A stretch of DNA of 64,000 nucleotides from Streptomyces sp. A1277. Lineage in GTDB: Bacteria > Actinomycetota > Actinomycetes > Streptomycetales > Streptomycetaceae. Each line of letters starts with the position of its first letter. The stretch's first letter is position 1. The DNA is taken from positions 18,914 through 82,913 of the forward strand of contig NZ_SSBI01000037.1 of the NCBI RefSeq assembly GCF_004795015.1, given 5' to 3'. A program made the translations under genes and the position numbers. Positions 31,412 to 40,640 of the stretch are shown one piece after another. The notes beneath the pieces were generated by a model. The model saw only the letters and a list, made by a program, of their open reading frames with translations. It did not search any database and was not told the origin of the DNA.

Positions 31412-34400
31412 TACGGCCACAACTCGATTTCGCTCGCGTGCTCGTTGATCCTGGCGAGTTGACCGCCATCTGCGTAGTAACCGGGGCCAACCCCGTCCAA
31501 CTTTCCCGCGTGGTAGTGCAGCTCGTCGGCCAACGACTTGGGTATGCGCGTGGTGACCGTCAATCCGTCACCGCCGTTGAGAAGTCTGCCCCATTGGTCG
31601 GCGTGCTCGCCTTGGGTCGCGAACCACTTGCCTTCCATCTGCCCCGCACCGGTCCCGAACCGGCTCGTCGTGGCGATGGCATCGAACTCGACACCGTCCA
31701 CATTTCGGTAGATCTGAACGGTGTCCGGAGGGAGGTCGGCGGGAGTGTGCTGCCCATCCGGGTAGTCCGGCGCCAAGCCCAAGGGGTCGGCCCAGGTGCA
31801 CGGGTTGTACACGTAAGCAACGGGGTTGGGCGCCGGCGCCAGCCCCAGGGGGTCCGGGGAGGCGTAGCGGCCGGTTTCCGGGTCGTAGTGGCGGAAGACG
31901 TTGTAGTGGAGGCCGGATTCGGGGTCGTAGTACTGGCCGGGGAAGCGGAGCGGGGTGTACGTGGTGCTGGTGCGGGGCCATGCGGTGGTGCCCCAGAGGG
32001 TGGCGCGGGCGTGCCAGGCGGTGTGGCCGGTTTCGTCGATGAGTTCGGTGGGGGTGCCGACGAGGTCGGTGGCGATGGCGAAGAAGCGGCGGTCGGTCTC
32101 CGTCTGGCGGTCGTCGGCAGTGAGGAGGCGTTCGGTCTGGGCCAGGGGCGCCTGATCGCGGTGGTCCCAGGTGAGGGCGACCGTGTTCGGGGTGTCGGGC
32201 TGGTGGGTGGTCTGTTCGCAGAGGGTGAGACCGTCCCAGGTGAAGCGGGTCTCCTCGGCCACGTTCCCGTCGGCGGTGAGGCGTTGCTTGGCGGTGCGGC
32301 GGCCGAGTGGGTCGTAGCGGTAGCGCCATTGGGTGCCGTCGGGGGTGGTGACGGAGGTGAGGCGGTTCTCCGTGTTCCAGGTGTAGTGCCAGGCGTCGGG
32401 CTTGCGGGAGAGGCGGGTTTTGCGGCGCAGGGTGACCCGGCCCAGGGCGTCGTGTTCGAAGCGGGTGTCGCCGGCGCGGGTGAGGGTGGTGCCGGTGTAG
32501 GCGCGGGGGCCGGTGGCCTCGGTGCCGGGGTGGGCGGAGGGCCAGGTGGCGGAGGTCTGGTTGCCGGCGTCGTCGTAGGCGTAGCGCTCGGTCCAGTTCT
32601 GGGCGTGGACGGCGGTGACGCGGCCGACCGGGTCGAGGTCGAAGGTGCGGGTGCCGGACTTCCGGTCGGCGACGGATATCAGGTGGCCGTCGGCGCGGTA
32701 GGTGTAGGCGCGGCTGTTGATGTGGCGGGTTCCGGCGTCGATGTGCTGGGCGGTGAGGCGTCCGGCCTCGTCCCAGGCGGAGGTCATGGTCAGCGCGTCG
32801 TCGTAGGCGCGGGTGAGTTCGCGCCCGGCGTCGTCGTGGGTGAAGTCGATGCGGTGGACGCCGCTGGTGAGGCTGTGGGGACGGCCGTCGGGGCCGTACG
32901 TGTAGGAGGTCACGTGGCCCGTGGGCGTGACGCGTCTCGTACGGCGGCCCAGGGCGTCGTACGTGTAGGAGACGGGGCGGCCGTCTACCAGTTCCGTCTT
33001 GGTCCTGCCCATGCGGTCGTACTGGTAGCGGATCTCGCTCTCGGGGCCCGCGGCTTCGAGGAGGCGTCCCGCCCGGTCGTAGGCGTAGGTCGTCACCCGG
33101 CCGTCGACGTCCTTGCGGAGGACCTGGCCGAGCGGGTCGCGTTCGAAAGTGATCGTTCCGCCGAGGGCGTCGGTGCGGGCGGTGAGCCTGCCCGCCGCGT
33201 CCAGTTCGTAGGTGAGGGTGCGGCCGTCGAAGTCGGTCTCGGAGACGACGCGGCCTGCCGCGTCGTGCTCGTAGGCCCAGGTCATGCCCTGCGGGTTGGT
33301 GACGCGGGTGAGGCGCAGTGCGCGGTCGTGCTCGAACTCGTAGCGGGCGCCGTCCGGTCCGGTGCGGGCGGCGAGGAGGTCGAAGTGGGTGTACTCGAAG
33401 CGGGAGACGCCGCCGGACGCGCCGGTGTGGGTGAGGGTGTTGCCCTCGCCGTCGTACGTCCATGACTCGGCGGAGCCGTCAGGGGCGGTGCGCCGGGCGA
33501 GCTTGCCGTCGGGGTGCCACTCCAGGCGGGTGACGCCGCCGGTCGGGCCGGTGATGCGGACGGGCCGGCCGAGGGCGTCCCGCTCGGTGCGGGTGACGGC
33601 GCCGCCGGGGTCGGTGACCCGTACGGTCAGGCCGGCGGCGTCGCACTCCACCCGGGTCGTGGCGCCCAGCGCGTCGGTGATGGAGGTGAGGCGGCCGGCG
33701 GTGTCGTAGGTGTAGCGGGTGGTGGCCCCGGCGGGGTCGGTGACCGCGGTGCGGTTGCCGCGTTCGTCGAACTCCTGGAGCACGCGGTTGCCGTCCGGGC
33801 CGATGATCTCCACCGGCAGGCCGGACGGGTCGCGCACGGTGCGCAGTTCGCCGCCGTCGGGCGCGGTGGTGGCGACGAGCCGGTCGTCCTCGTCGTAGGA
33901 GAAGGCGGTGCGCAGGCCCAGCGGGTCGGTGCGGGAGTGCAGGTTGCCGTGCGGGTCGTGGGTGAAGCGGGTGGTGTGGCCGAGCGGGTCGGTGACCGCG
34001 AGCGGGAGGCAGCCGGGGCCGAAGAGGTGGCGGGTGGTGTGGCCGTCGGCGGTGGTGAGCGTGGTGGTGCGGTGGCCGGTCTCGGGGTCGGGGTCGGTGT
34101 AGGCGAGGGTGATCTGTACGTGGCCGGCCTCGCCGCCCTCCGCGACGACGCGGTCCTGGTCGTCGTAGACGTAGTCGTAGCGGCTGTCGTTGGAGTCGAT
34201 CCAGGCGATGACGCGGTGGCGGTCGTCGTAGACGAAGGTGGTCGTGGCGCCGGACGGCTTGGTGACCGTTGTGAGGTCACCGTCCGTGTAGCCGTAGCTC
34301 ATCAGGAGCAGGTCCGTGCCGTCCTCGCCCGCGCCCGTCAGGGACAGGGCGGTGATCCGGCCATCGGCGGTCGTCAGGCCCAGCCGCCGGCCCGCGGAGT

Positions 34401-36105
34401 GGGCCAGGGCCAGCGGCAGGCCGTCCTCGTCGCGGTCGACGGTGATCCGGTGGCCGTTGCGGTCGGTGAGGTCCGTCAGCCAGGCCACGCCGTCGCCCCC
34501 GGGCTCCGCGCCCGGCGGGGCGTCGAAGTCGAGGACCAGGCCGCTGTCGGGGTCGGTGACCGTGTAGTCGCCGTTCGCGTCGCGGGCCAGCAGCGTGCGG
34601 GCCCGCCCCGACTCGGGCCGGACGGGCGCGCCGGGGGCCGGGTGCGGGTAGCGGATCAGGAGGCCGTCGGCGGTGACGTGGAGGACGCCGATGGAGTCGA
34701 TCTGGAGGCGTTCGTCGACGGTGGAGGTCCAGGAGGGCCCCATGAAGCGGCCGGCGGTCAGGCCGGACTCGGTGCGGCGGGTGAACAGCAGAGGCAGGAT
34801 GCCCGGGACCGCGACGTCGGTCTGCGGCAGGAACATCCGGCCCGTGGCCAGGTCGACCGGGTCGGTGTCGTCGGTGACGCGCTCGCCGGGCTTGCGGGTG
34901 TGGGTGCCCTCCGGGGCGTCGTCCGCCAGCCGCCGCAACCGGGCGATGTCGGACGCCTCATCGACGACGCGCAGGCCCTTGACCGCGGCTCCGCCGCCTC
35001 CCGTGGCGACGGTCAGCGCGAGGTCGGGGATCAGCCGGCCGACGCCCTCGGCCGGGTCCTTCATGAAGTCCTTGACCATCTGGGTGCCGGTGCCGACCGG
35101 GTCGTTCGCGGCGACCACCAGCCCGGCGGCCAGGCTGTTCAGGGAGGTCACGTACTCGGCCGGGTGCGTCAGGTTGTACGGGTCCATCGGGTTGATGCCA
35201 CGCACGAAGTTGACGATGCCCGCCGACGCCTTGATGATCCCGCCGTCCAGGTGCATCCCCATGACCTGGGACTCCTCGAACCCGTCCCGTACCTGCTCGG
35301 CGTACGAGGGCTTCTTCGGCGCCATGTCGCGGGCGGCCTGCACCGCCGTGCGGGCGGTCTGCGCCGCCGTGTTGCGCTGCTTGCGGGCCTCGGCGAGGAG
35401 GTCCTGCGCGTCCTGCATCAGCTTCTTGCCGGGGTCGGTGAACGTGGACGCGGGCCTCGGCGGCAGCGAGGACGGGTCGCGCTTGTCGGCGGGCTGGGCG
35501 TTGTAGCGGTCGACCGCGCTGTTGTAGTCGTCCACCTTCTTGCGGTGGGCGTCCGCGGCGTCCTCGGACGCCTTGACGCCCTCCTTCCACTTGTCGATCG
35601 CCGTCTGCGCCTGGCCTTGCGCCCAGGTGACGGTGTCCGCGAACGCGTCGAGCGCCCCCAGCGCCTTCGCGGTGGCGTCGGCCGCGGCGTACCACTTCGG
35701 CGGCTGCGTGCTCACCGCGGTGCGCAGGGCGTTGGCCGTCTCGCCCTTGAGCTCACCGGAGTTGAGGCCCTTGAGCCCGTCCCCGGTGCCGTCGAAGGCC
35801 GACTGGAAGGCGCGGAGCTTGGTGACCGTGGCGTCGATCTTGCTGGGGCTGCCGTAGATCAGCTTGGTCTTGTCCTCGGTCTGCCCGAGGTCCATCTCGT
35901 CGACTTCCGCGCCCAGCCGGTTGGCGACCGAACGGGACTGCTCGCGCACCCAGTCCGCGCCGGACTCCCACCCGACGTCGTCCAGCCGGTCGGCGGTCCA
36001 GTTCCCAACGTCCTCGACCCGGTCGCCCACCCACTCGACGCCGTCCTCGACAACGTCCTCGACCGCATCCGGCGTGAGGTCGCTGATGATGTCGCCGATA
36101 CCCAC
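31411..36105 (-). CDS. RHS-repeat polymorphic toxin
   Basis: A 1,564-residue protein from GTG 36105, 2 bp after the upstream stop. Residues 1-300 form a helical, secretion-type N-terminus (coiled, Ala/Lys/Asp-rich, as in T7SS-linked toxins); about 305-390 contains hydrophobic segments. DUF6531 begins near 418 (DLATGRMFLPQTDVAVPG), followed by some 20 YD/RHS repeats (for example YDTAGRLTSITDALG), the core YYDPESGLHYNVFRHYDPE and PDPLGL, and the cut site WADPLGLAP near 1445. The last 115 residues are the variable toxin: VQIYRNVDGVEFDAI, MEGKWFATQGEHADQWG and GPGYYADGGQLARINEH. The EGKWFA region resembles ADP-ribosyltransferase-like toxins, but this is tentative. Confidence 0.88.
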   Translation of the reverse strand: MGIGDIISDLTPDAVEDVVEDGVEWVGDRVEDVGNWTADRLDDVGWESGADWVREQSRSVANRLGAEVDEMDLGQTEDKTKLIYGSPSKIDATVTKLRAFQSAFDGTGDGLKGLNSGELKGETANALRTAVSTQPPKWYAAADATAKALGALDAFADTVTWAQGQAQTAIDKWKEGVKASEDAADAHRKKVDDYNSAVDRYNAQPADKRDPSSLPPRPASTFTDPGKKLMQDAQDLLAEARKQRNTAAQTARTAVQAARDMAPKKPSYAEQVRDGFEESQVMGMHLDGGIIKASAGIVNFVRGINPMDPYNLTHPAEYVTSLNSLAAGLVVAANDPVGTGTQMVKDFMKDPAEGVGRLIPDLALTVATGGGGAAVKGLRVVDEASDIARLRRLADDAPEGTHTRKPGERVTDDTDPVDLATGRMFLPQTDVAVPGILPLLFTRRTESGLTAGRFMGPSWTSTVDERLQIDSIGVLHVTADGLLIRYPHPAPGAPVRPESGRARTLLARDANGDYTVTDPDSGLVLDFDAPPGAEPGGDGVAWLTDLTDRNGHRITVDRDEDGLPLALAHSAGRRLGLTTADGRITALSLTGAGEDGTDLLLMSYGYTDGDLTTVTKPSGATTTFVYDDRHRVIAWIDSNDSRYDYVYDDQDRVVAEGGEAGHVQITLAYTDPDPETGHRTTTLTTADGHTTRHLFGPGCLPLAVTDPLGHTTRFTHDPHGNLHSRTDPLGLRTAFSYDEDDRLVATTAPDGGELRTVRDPSGLPVEIIGPDGNRVLQEFDERGNRTAVTDPAGATTRYTYDTAGRLTSITDALGATTRVECDAAGLTVRVTDPGGAVTRTERDALGRPVRITGPTGGVTRLEWHPDGKLARRTAPDGSAESWTYDGEGNTLTHTGASGGVSRFEYTHFDLLAARTGPDGARYEFEHDRALRLTRVTNPQGMTWAYEHDAAGRVVSETDFDGRTLTYELDAAGRLTARTDALGGTITFERDPLGQVLRKDVDGRVTTYAYDRAGRLLEAAGPESEIRYQYDRMGRTKTELVDGRPVSYTYDALGRRTRRVTPTGHVTSYTYGPDGRPHSLTSGVHRIDFTHDDAGRELTRAYDDALTMTSAWDEAGRLTAQHIDAGTRHINSRAYTYRADGHLISVADRKSGTRTFDLDPVGRVTAVHAQNWTERYAYDDAGNQTSATWPSAHPGTEATGPRAYTGTTLTRAGDTRFEHDALGRVTLRRKTRLSRKPDAWHYTWNTENRLTSVTTPDGTQWRYRYDPLGRRTAKQRLTADGNVAEETRFTWDGLTLCEQTTHQPDTPNTVALTWDHRDQAPLAQTERLLTADDRQTETDRRFFAIATDLVGTPTELIDETGHTAWHARATLWGTTAWPRTSTTYTPLRFPGQYYDPESGLHYNVFRHYDPETGRYASPDPLGLAPAPNPVAYVYNPCTWADPLGLAPDYPDGQHTPADLPPDTVQIYRNVDGVEFDAIATTSRFGTGAGQMEGKWFATQGEHADQWGRLLNGGDGLTVTTRIPKSLADELHYHAGKLDGVGPGYYADGGQLARINEHASEIELWP

Positions 36106-36107
36106 GG

Positions 36108-36764
36108 TCAGTTGCCCCCCGGCTCACTCTGCTGCTGCGCCTGCTGGGCGCGTTCCTCCGGCGACGGGCCGAACGTCTCGTCCAGCGCCTGGCCGAACCG
36201 GTCGTCGGAGATCCCGAACGCACTGTTGAACATGTCGGACTGACGGCCCCCGTAGCCCTCGGTGAGGACCGTGCGGCCGGTGTCCTTCCAGGTCTGCCCC
36301 ATGTCCTGGCCGGCCTTCTCGAACGACTCGGGACTGTAGTCCGGGTCCAGGTAGTCCGGCGTGAAGATGTCACCCCAGCCCTGCTGCGCGATCTCCTCCT
36401 CACTCGCGTGCGGGTTCCCGCCGAACACGGCGTTGGCACCCACCTTGAGCGTGCCCGCCAGGTACTGGTCGTTCTCCCACTGCGTACCCGCCGCCAGGCC
36501 CAGCCGGCTCGCGAGCCCACTGGCGTCCCGCACCAGCGCCCGCACCCCCCACTCCCAGCGCTCGCAGAAGTCCTCGAAGTCGACCGAGAGGCCGTGGTGC
36601 CCGGTCTCCATCCCGGTCATCGACAGCTCCGAGAAGCCCTTGCCCGTCACCGAACCGGTGGCCCCGCCCAGATCACCGAGCTCGTCGATGGTCGTGTTCA
36701 GGCCCTTGGTGAACTTGGCGACCGACGTCTTGTCCAGGTGCAGGTCCGCCCCGTCCCCGCTCAC
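36108..36764 (-). CDS. helical secretion-associated protein of the RHS operon
   Basis: A 218-residue protein. GTG 36764 overlaps the upstream stop as GTGA, so I prefer it over GTG 36770. The first 110 residues are predicted helical with WEWGVRALVRDASGLASRLG, resembling the WXG100-like partners that accompany T7SS substrates. A Gly/Asp/Pro-rich part and a Gln-rich end (EERAQQAQQQSEPGG) follow. It sits directly before the toxin gene and probably helps export or folding of the toxin; this is inferred from context. Confidence 0.6.
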   Translation of the reverse strand: MSGDGADLHLDKTSVAKFTKGLNTTIDELGDLGGATGSVTGKGFSELSMTGMETGHHGLSVDFEDFCERWEWGVRALVRDASGLASRLGLAAGTQWENDQYLAGTLKVGANAVFGGNPHASEEEIAQQGWGDIFTPDYLDPDYSPESFEKAGQDMGQTWKDTGRTVLTEGYGGRQSDMFNSAFGISDDRFGQALDETFGPSPEERAQQAQQQSEPGGN

Positions 36765-37174
36765 GCCCACACCCCCTGGGCCTCACCGGCATCGACGGCG
36801 GCAGACTCCGGAACGATGCCGACGACCGGCGGGAAGAACATCGACCCGTCCTCCGTCGCGACGTCCACGGCCAGACCGGCGGGCTCGCCCAGGGCCGGCA
36901 CCACCTCGTCCACGATCCGCGCGCCCAGCAGCGCCGCGTAGTCCATGGGCTGGTCCCCGGGGGCGTGATGCCGGGCGAACCGGGCCAGTGCCACCTCGTC
37001 CGTGAACCCGTAGACCCACCGCACCCCACCCAGCCGCGCCGACCACAAACGGTCCCCGGACATCGGCACCAGGAGCACCGAACGCCGCATCTCACCGACC
37101 AGCGCCCGCGGGTCCCCGACCCCGCTCCTCCGCTCGGCTATGCGCTCGGCAAGCGCTGCCCCAGATCGCTCCAC
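36761..37174 (-). CDS. SseB-like protein heading the toxin operon
   Basis: A 137-residue protein from GTG 37174 with GGGAGGGG upstream. The sequence RRSVLLVPMSGDRLWSARLG, VRWVYGFTDEVALARFAR and LAVDVATEDGSMFFPPV fits the SseB N-terminal-like family, which often precedes RHS and T7SS-like toxin genes in Streptomyces. Role unknown, perhaps chaperone-like. Stop and next start overlap by 4 bp. The gene is divergent from glnE, with 207 bp between the start codons. Confidence 0.65.
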   Translation of the reverse strand: MERSGAALAERIAERRSGVGDPRALVGEMRRSVLLVPMSGDRLWSARLGGVRWVYGFTDEVALARFARHHAPGDQPMDYAALLGARIVDEVVPALGEPAGLAVDVATEDGSMFFPPVVGIVPESAAVDAGEAQGVWA

Positions 37175-37381
37175 GGCCCCTCCCTCTCCCGCGAACTCAC
37201 GACACCGTAGACCAGGACGCCCGACAGGCCCGAGACGGTTCTCACCGAGCCGTTGTTCCGGCGGGCGGCGGGGCCCGGCCGCCACCTGAACGAACCGGGC
37301 CGGGCTCGCGGGCTGATCCGAACGAAAGGCCATAGGCTTCGAAGCCGGAGGCTGAGCGGGCGGCGAGCGGGAGAGCGTGGA

Positions 37382-40372
37382 ATGACGATGATGCCGGGGC
37401 GCAGGAGCAGTACGTTCACCCGACTGCTGCGGCACGGTTTCACCGACCCGTCCGCCGCCGAGCGGCTGCTCGACCTGCCCGACGTCTCCTCCGTACGGTC
37501 CGACTCCGTGCTCCTCGACGCGCTCGGGGCCACCGCCGACCCCGACCTGGCGCTGCGCGGCCTGGTCCGGCTGGTCGAAGCCGAGGAGGCGGGTGAGCGG
37601 CAGATCCTGCTGGACACCCTGGTGACGGCCAAGCCCCTGCGGGACCGGCTGCTCGGGGTGCTGGGGGCGTCCGAGGCGCTCGGCGACCACCTGGCACGCC
37701 ACCCCCGTGACTGGCAGGTTCTCGTCACGTACGAGGCCGCCGACCTGCACCCCGGGGTCGCCGAGTTCGAGCAGGAACTGGCCGGGGCCGACGACCCGGA
37801 CGGGCTGCGCGCCGGCTACCGGCGGTGCCTGCTCTCCATCGCCGCCCGGGACGTCTGCGGCACCACCGACGTCGCCGAGACCGCCGCAGAGCTGGCCGAC
37901 CTCGCCACCGCGACGCTGCGGGCCGCCCTGCGCATCGCCTCCGCGGCCGCCCCCGACGACGCCGCGCAGTGCCGGCTCGCGGTCATCGCGATGGGCAAGT
38001 GCGGCGGCCACGAGCTGAACTACGTCTCCGACGTCGACGTCATCTTCGTCGCGGAACCCGCCGACGGCGCCGAGGAGAACAAGGCCATGCAGGCCGCCAC
38101 CCGGCTCGCCGCGCACCTCATGCGGATCTGCTCCGACACGACCGCCGAGGGCACCATCTGGCCCGTCGACGCCAATCTCCGCCCCGAGGGCCGCAACGGA
38201 CCCCTGGTGCGTACGCTCTCCTCGCACCTCGCCTACTACCAGCGCTGGGCCAAGACCTGGGAGTTCCAGGCGCTCCTCAAGGCCCGGCCGGTGGCCGGTG
38301 ACCCCGCGCTCGGCGCCGAGTACGTCGAAGCCGTCTCGCCGCTCGTCTGGCAGGCCGCCGACCGGGAGAACTTCGTCCCCGACGTGCAGAAGATGCGCCG
38401 CCGCGTCGTGGACACCATCCCCGCCGACCGCGTCGACCGGGAGCTGAAGCTCGGACCCGGCGGGCTGCGGGACGTCGAGTTCGCCGTCCAGCTGCTCCAG
38501 CTCGTCCACGGGCGCAGCGACCCTGCCCTGCGCAGCGGATCGACCCTGGAGGCCCTGGGGGCGCTCGCCGACGGCGGTTACGTGGGGCGCGTGGACGCCG
38601 TACAGCTGGACGACGCCTACCGCTTCCTGCGCGCCATGGAACACCGCATCCAGCTCTACCGGCTGCGCCGCACCCACCTCGTGCCCGACGACGAGCCCGA
38701 CCTGCGCCGCCTCGGCCGCTCCCTCGGGCTGCGCACCGACCCCATCGCCGAGCTGAACCAGGCATGGAAGCGGCACGCCTCCGTGGTGCGCCGGCTGCAC
38801 GAGAAGCTGTTCTACCGGCCGCTGCTCGACGCCGTCGCCCAGCTCACGCCCGGCGAGTCCCGGCTCAGCACGAAGGCCGCCACCGCCCGGCTCGTCGCCC
38901 TCGGCTACGAGGACCCGGCGGCCGCCCTGCGCCACCTGGAGGCGCTGTCCTCCGGCGTCTCGCGCAAGGCCGCCATCCAGCGCACCCTGCTGCCCGTGCT
39001 GCTCGGCTGGTTCGCGGACTCCGCCGACCCGGACGCCGGCCTCCTCGGCTTCCGCAAGGTGTCCGACGCGCTCGGCAAGACCCCCTGGTACCTGCGGCTC
39101 CTGCGCGACGAGGGGGCCGCCGCGGAGAACCTGGCCCGGGTCCTGTCGGCCGGCCGGCTCGCCCCCGACCTGCTGCTGCGCGCCCCCGAGGCCGTCTCCA
39201 TCCTGGGCGACCCGCACGGCCTCGCCCCCCGCAGCCACGCGCACCTGGAGCAGGAGGTACTGGCCGCCGTGGGGCGCGCCGGAGACGCGGAGTCGGCCGT
39301 CGCGGTGGTGCGCGGGGTGCGCAGGCGCGAGCTGTTCCGTACGACGGCCGCCGACCTCATCGGCTCCTACGGTACGGAGGACAGCCCCGCCGAGTCCGAC
39401 CCGGGCGCCCTCGTGGACCGGGTCGGCAGCGCCGTCACCGACCTGAACGCCGTCACCATCGCCGGGGCGCTGCGGGCCGCCGTCCGCGCGGAGTGGGGCG
39501 ACACCCTGCCCACCCGGTTCGCGGTCATCGGCATGGGCCGCTTCGGCGGGCACGAGCTGGGCTACGGCTCCGACGCGGACGTCCTCTTCGTCCACGAGCC
39601 GCGCGAGGGCGTGGACGAGCAGGAGGCGAGCCGGGCCGCGAGCCGGGTGGTCTCGGAGATGCGCCGGCTGCTCCAGCTGCCCACCGCCGACCCGCCGCTC
39701 ATCATCGACCCCGACCTGCGCCCCGAGGGCAAGAGCGGCCCGCTGGTGCGCACCCTGAAGTCGTACGAGGCGTACTACCGGCGCTGGGCGCTGGGCTGGG
39801 AGAGCCAGGCCCTGCTGCGGGCCGAGCCGATGGCCGGGGACATGGACCTGGGCGCGGAGTTCGTCGCGCTGATCGACCCGCTGCGGTATCCGGCGCGGGG
39901 GCTCGGGGAGGACGCGGTCCGCGAGATCCGCCGGCTCAAGGCCCGCATGGAGTCCGAGCGGATGCCGCGCGGCGCGGACCCGACCCTCCACACCAAGCTG
40001 GGACGGGGCGGGCTGAGCGACGTCGAGTGGACGGTCCAGCTGATGCAGATGCAGCACGCCCACACCGTGCCGGGCCTGCGCACCACCCGCACCCGGCAGG
40101 CCCTGGCGGCGGCGTGTACGGCGGAGCTGATCTCCGAGGAGGACGCGCAGACGCTGGACGAGGCGTGGGTCCTGGCGACACGGGTGCGCAACGCGGTGAT
40201 GCTGGTACGGGGCCGGCCCGGCGACACCTTCCCCTCGGTGCCGCGCGAGCTGACCGCGGTGGGCCGCTACCTGGGGTACGAGGAGGGGCACGTCGGCGAC
40301 ATGCTGGACGACTACCGCCGCATCACGCGGCGGGCGCGGGGTGTGGTGGACGAGCGGTTCTACGGGGGGTGA
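37382..40372 (+). CDS. glnE: glutamine synthetase adenylyltransferase/deadenylylase
   Basis: A 996-residue bifunctional enzyme that adds and removes AMP on the Tyr of GlnA, lowering or restoring its activity with nitrogen status. Two nucleotidyltransferase domains are seen: MGKCGGHELNYVSDVDVIFV near residue 203 and GMGRFGGHELGYGSDADVLF near 717, both with the G-G-x-E-L and D-x-D metal motifs. Each is followed by its RLRPEG-type strand (DANLRPEGRNGPLV; DPDLRPEGKSGPLV) and the GlnD-UR_UTase-like helices (KLGPGGLRDVEF; KLGRGGLSDVEW). ATG 37382 (MTMMPGRRSSTFTRLL) fits family starts. The target GlnA is not in this window; GlnA2 lacks the target Tyr motif. Confidence 0.95.
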   Translation: MTMMPGRRSSTFTRLLRHGFTDPSAAERLLDLPDVSSVRSDSVLLDALGATADPDLALRGLVRLVEAEEAGERQILLDTLVTAKPLRDRLLGVLGASEALGDHLARHPRDWQVLVTYEAADLHPGVAEFEQELAGADDPDGLRAGYRRCLLSIAARDVCGTTDVAETAAELADLATATLRAALRIASAAAPDDAAQCRLAVIAMGKCGGHELNYVSDVDVIFVAEPADGAEENKAMQAATRLAAHLMRICSDTTAEGTIWPVDANLRPEGRNGPLVRTLSSHLAYYQRWAKTWEFQALLKARPVAGDPALGAEYVEAVSPLVWQAADRENFVPDVQKMRRRVVDTIPADRVDRELKLGPGGLRDVEFAVQLLQLVHGRSDPALRSGSTLEALGALADGGYVGRVDAVQLDDAYRFLRAMEHRIQLYRLRRTHLVPDDEPDLRRLGRSLGLRTDPIAELNQAWKRHASVVRRLHEKLFYRPLLDAVAQLTPGESRLSTKAATARLVALGYEDPAAALRHLEALSSGVSRKAAIQRTLLPVLLGWFADSADPDAGLLGFRKVSDALGKTPWYLRLLRDEGAAAENLARVLSAGRLAPDLLLRAPEAVSILGDPHGLAPRSHAHLEQEVLAAVGRAGDAESAVAVVRGVRRRELFRTTAADLIGSYGTEDSPAESDPGALVDRVGSAVTDLNAVTIAGALRAAVRAEWGDTLPTRFAVIGMGRFGGHELGYGSDADVLFVHEPREGVDEQEASRAASRVVSEMRRLLQLPTADPPLIIDPDLRPEGKSGPLVRTLKSYEAYYRRWALGWESQALLRAEPMAGDMDLGAEFVALIDPLRYPARGLGEDAVREIRRLKARMESERMPRGADPTLHTKLGRGGLSDVEWTVQLMQMQHAHTVPGLRTTRTRQALAAACTAELISEEDAQTLDEAWVLATRVRNAVMLVRGRPGDTFPSVPRELTAVGRYLGYEEGHVGDMLDDYRRITRRARGVVDERFYGG

Positions 40373-40394
40373 CCCCCCTCTAGCCGCTCCGGCG

Positions 40395-40640
40395 ATCGAG
40401 GAGCGGGGTGCGGGGCAGAGCCCCCGGGAGAGCGCATCGAGGAGCCTGGTGCGGGGCCGAGCCCCCGAGAGAGCGCGTTGAGGAGCGGGGTTCGGGGCCG
40501 AGCCCCCGGGAGAGCGCATCGAGGAGCGGGGTTCGGGGCCGAGCCCCCGAGAGAGCGCGTTGAGGAGCGGGGTGCGGGGCCAGAGCCCCGGGAGAGCGCG
40601 TCGAGGAGCGGGGTGCGGGGCAGAGCCCCGGGAGAGCGCT
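40395..40640. repeat. six tandem copies of a 41-bp repeat
   Basis: Units begin atcgaggagcggggtgcggg or gttgaggagcgggg and end gggagagcgc; copies differ by 1-5 bases and the last is a base shorter. Each unit carries a small hairpin (cggggc-aga-gccccg or variants). There are no unique spacers. The array fills the gap between convergent glnE and the PAP2 gene and reaches the PAP2 stop codon. It may act as a bidirectional terminator array. Confidence 0.88.

Noticed and set aside
31925..34850. DNA tandem repeats in the RHS gene
   Set aside because: Similarity is at protein level (YD repeats); nucleotide copies are too divergent to be a DNA repeat feature.
36761..40519. Long leftward frame through glnE into the SseB-like gene
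   Set aside because: Only the part from GTG 37174 is protein-like; the rest is antisense of glnE.
40395..40640. CRISPR array or att site
   Set aside because: Head-to-tail 41-bp copies without spacers; no cas, integrase or tRNA gene nearby.
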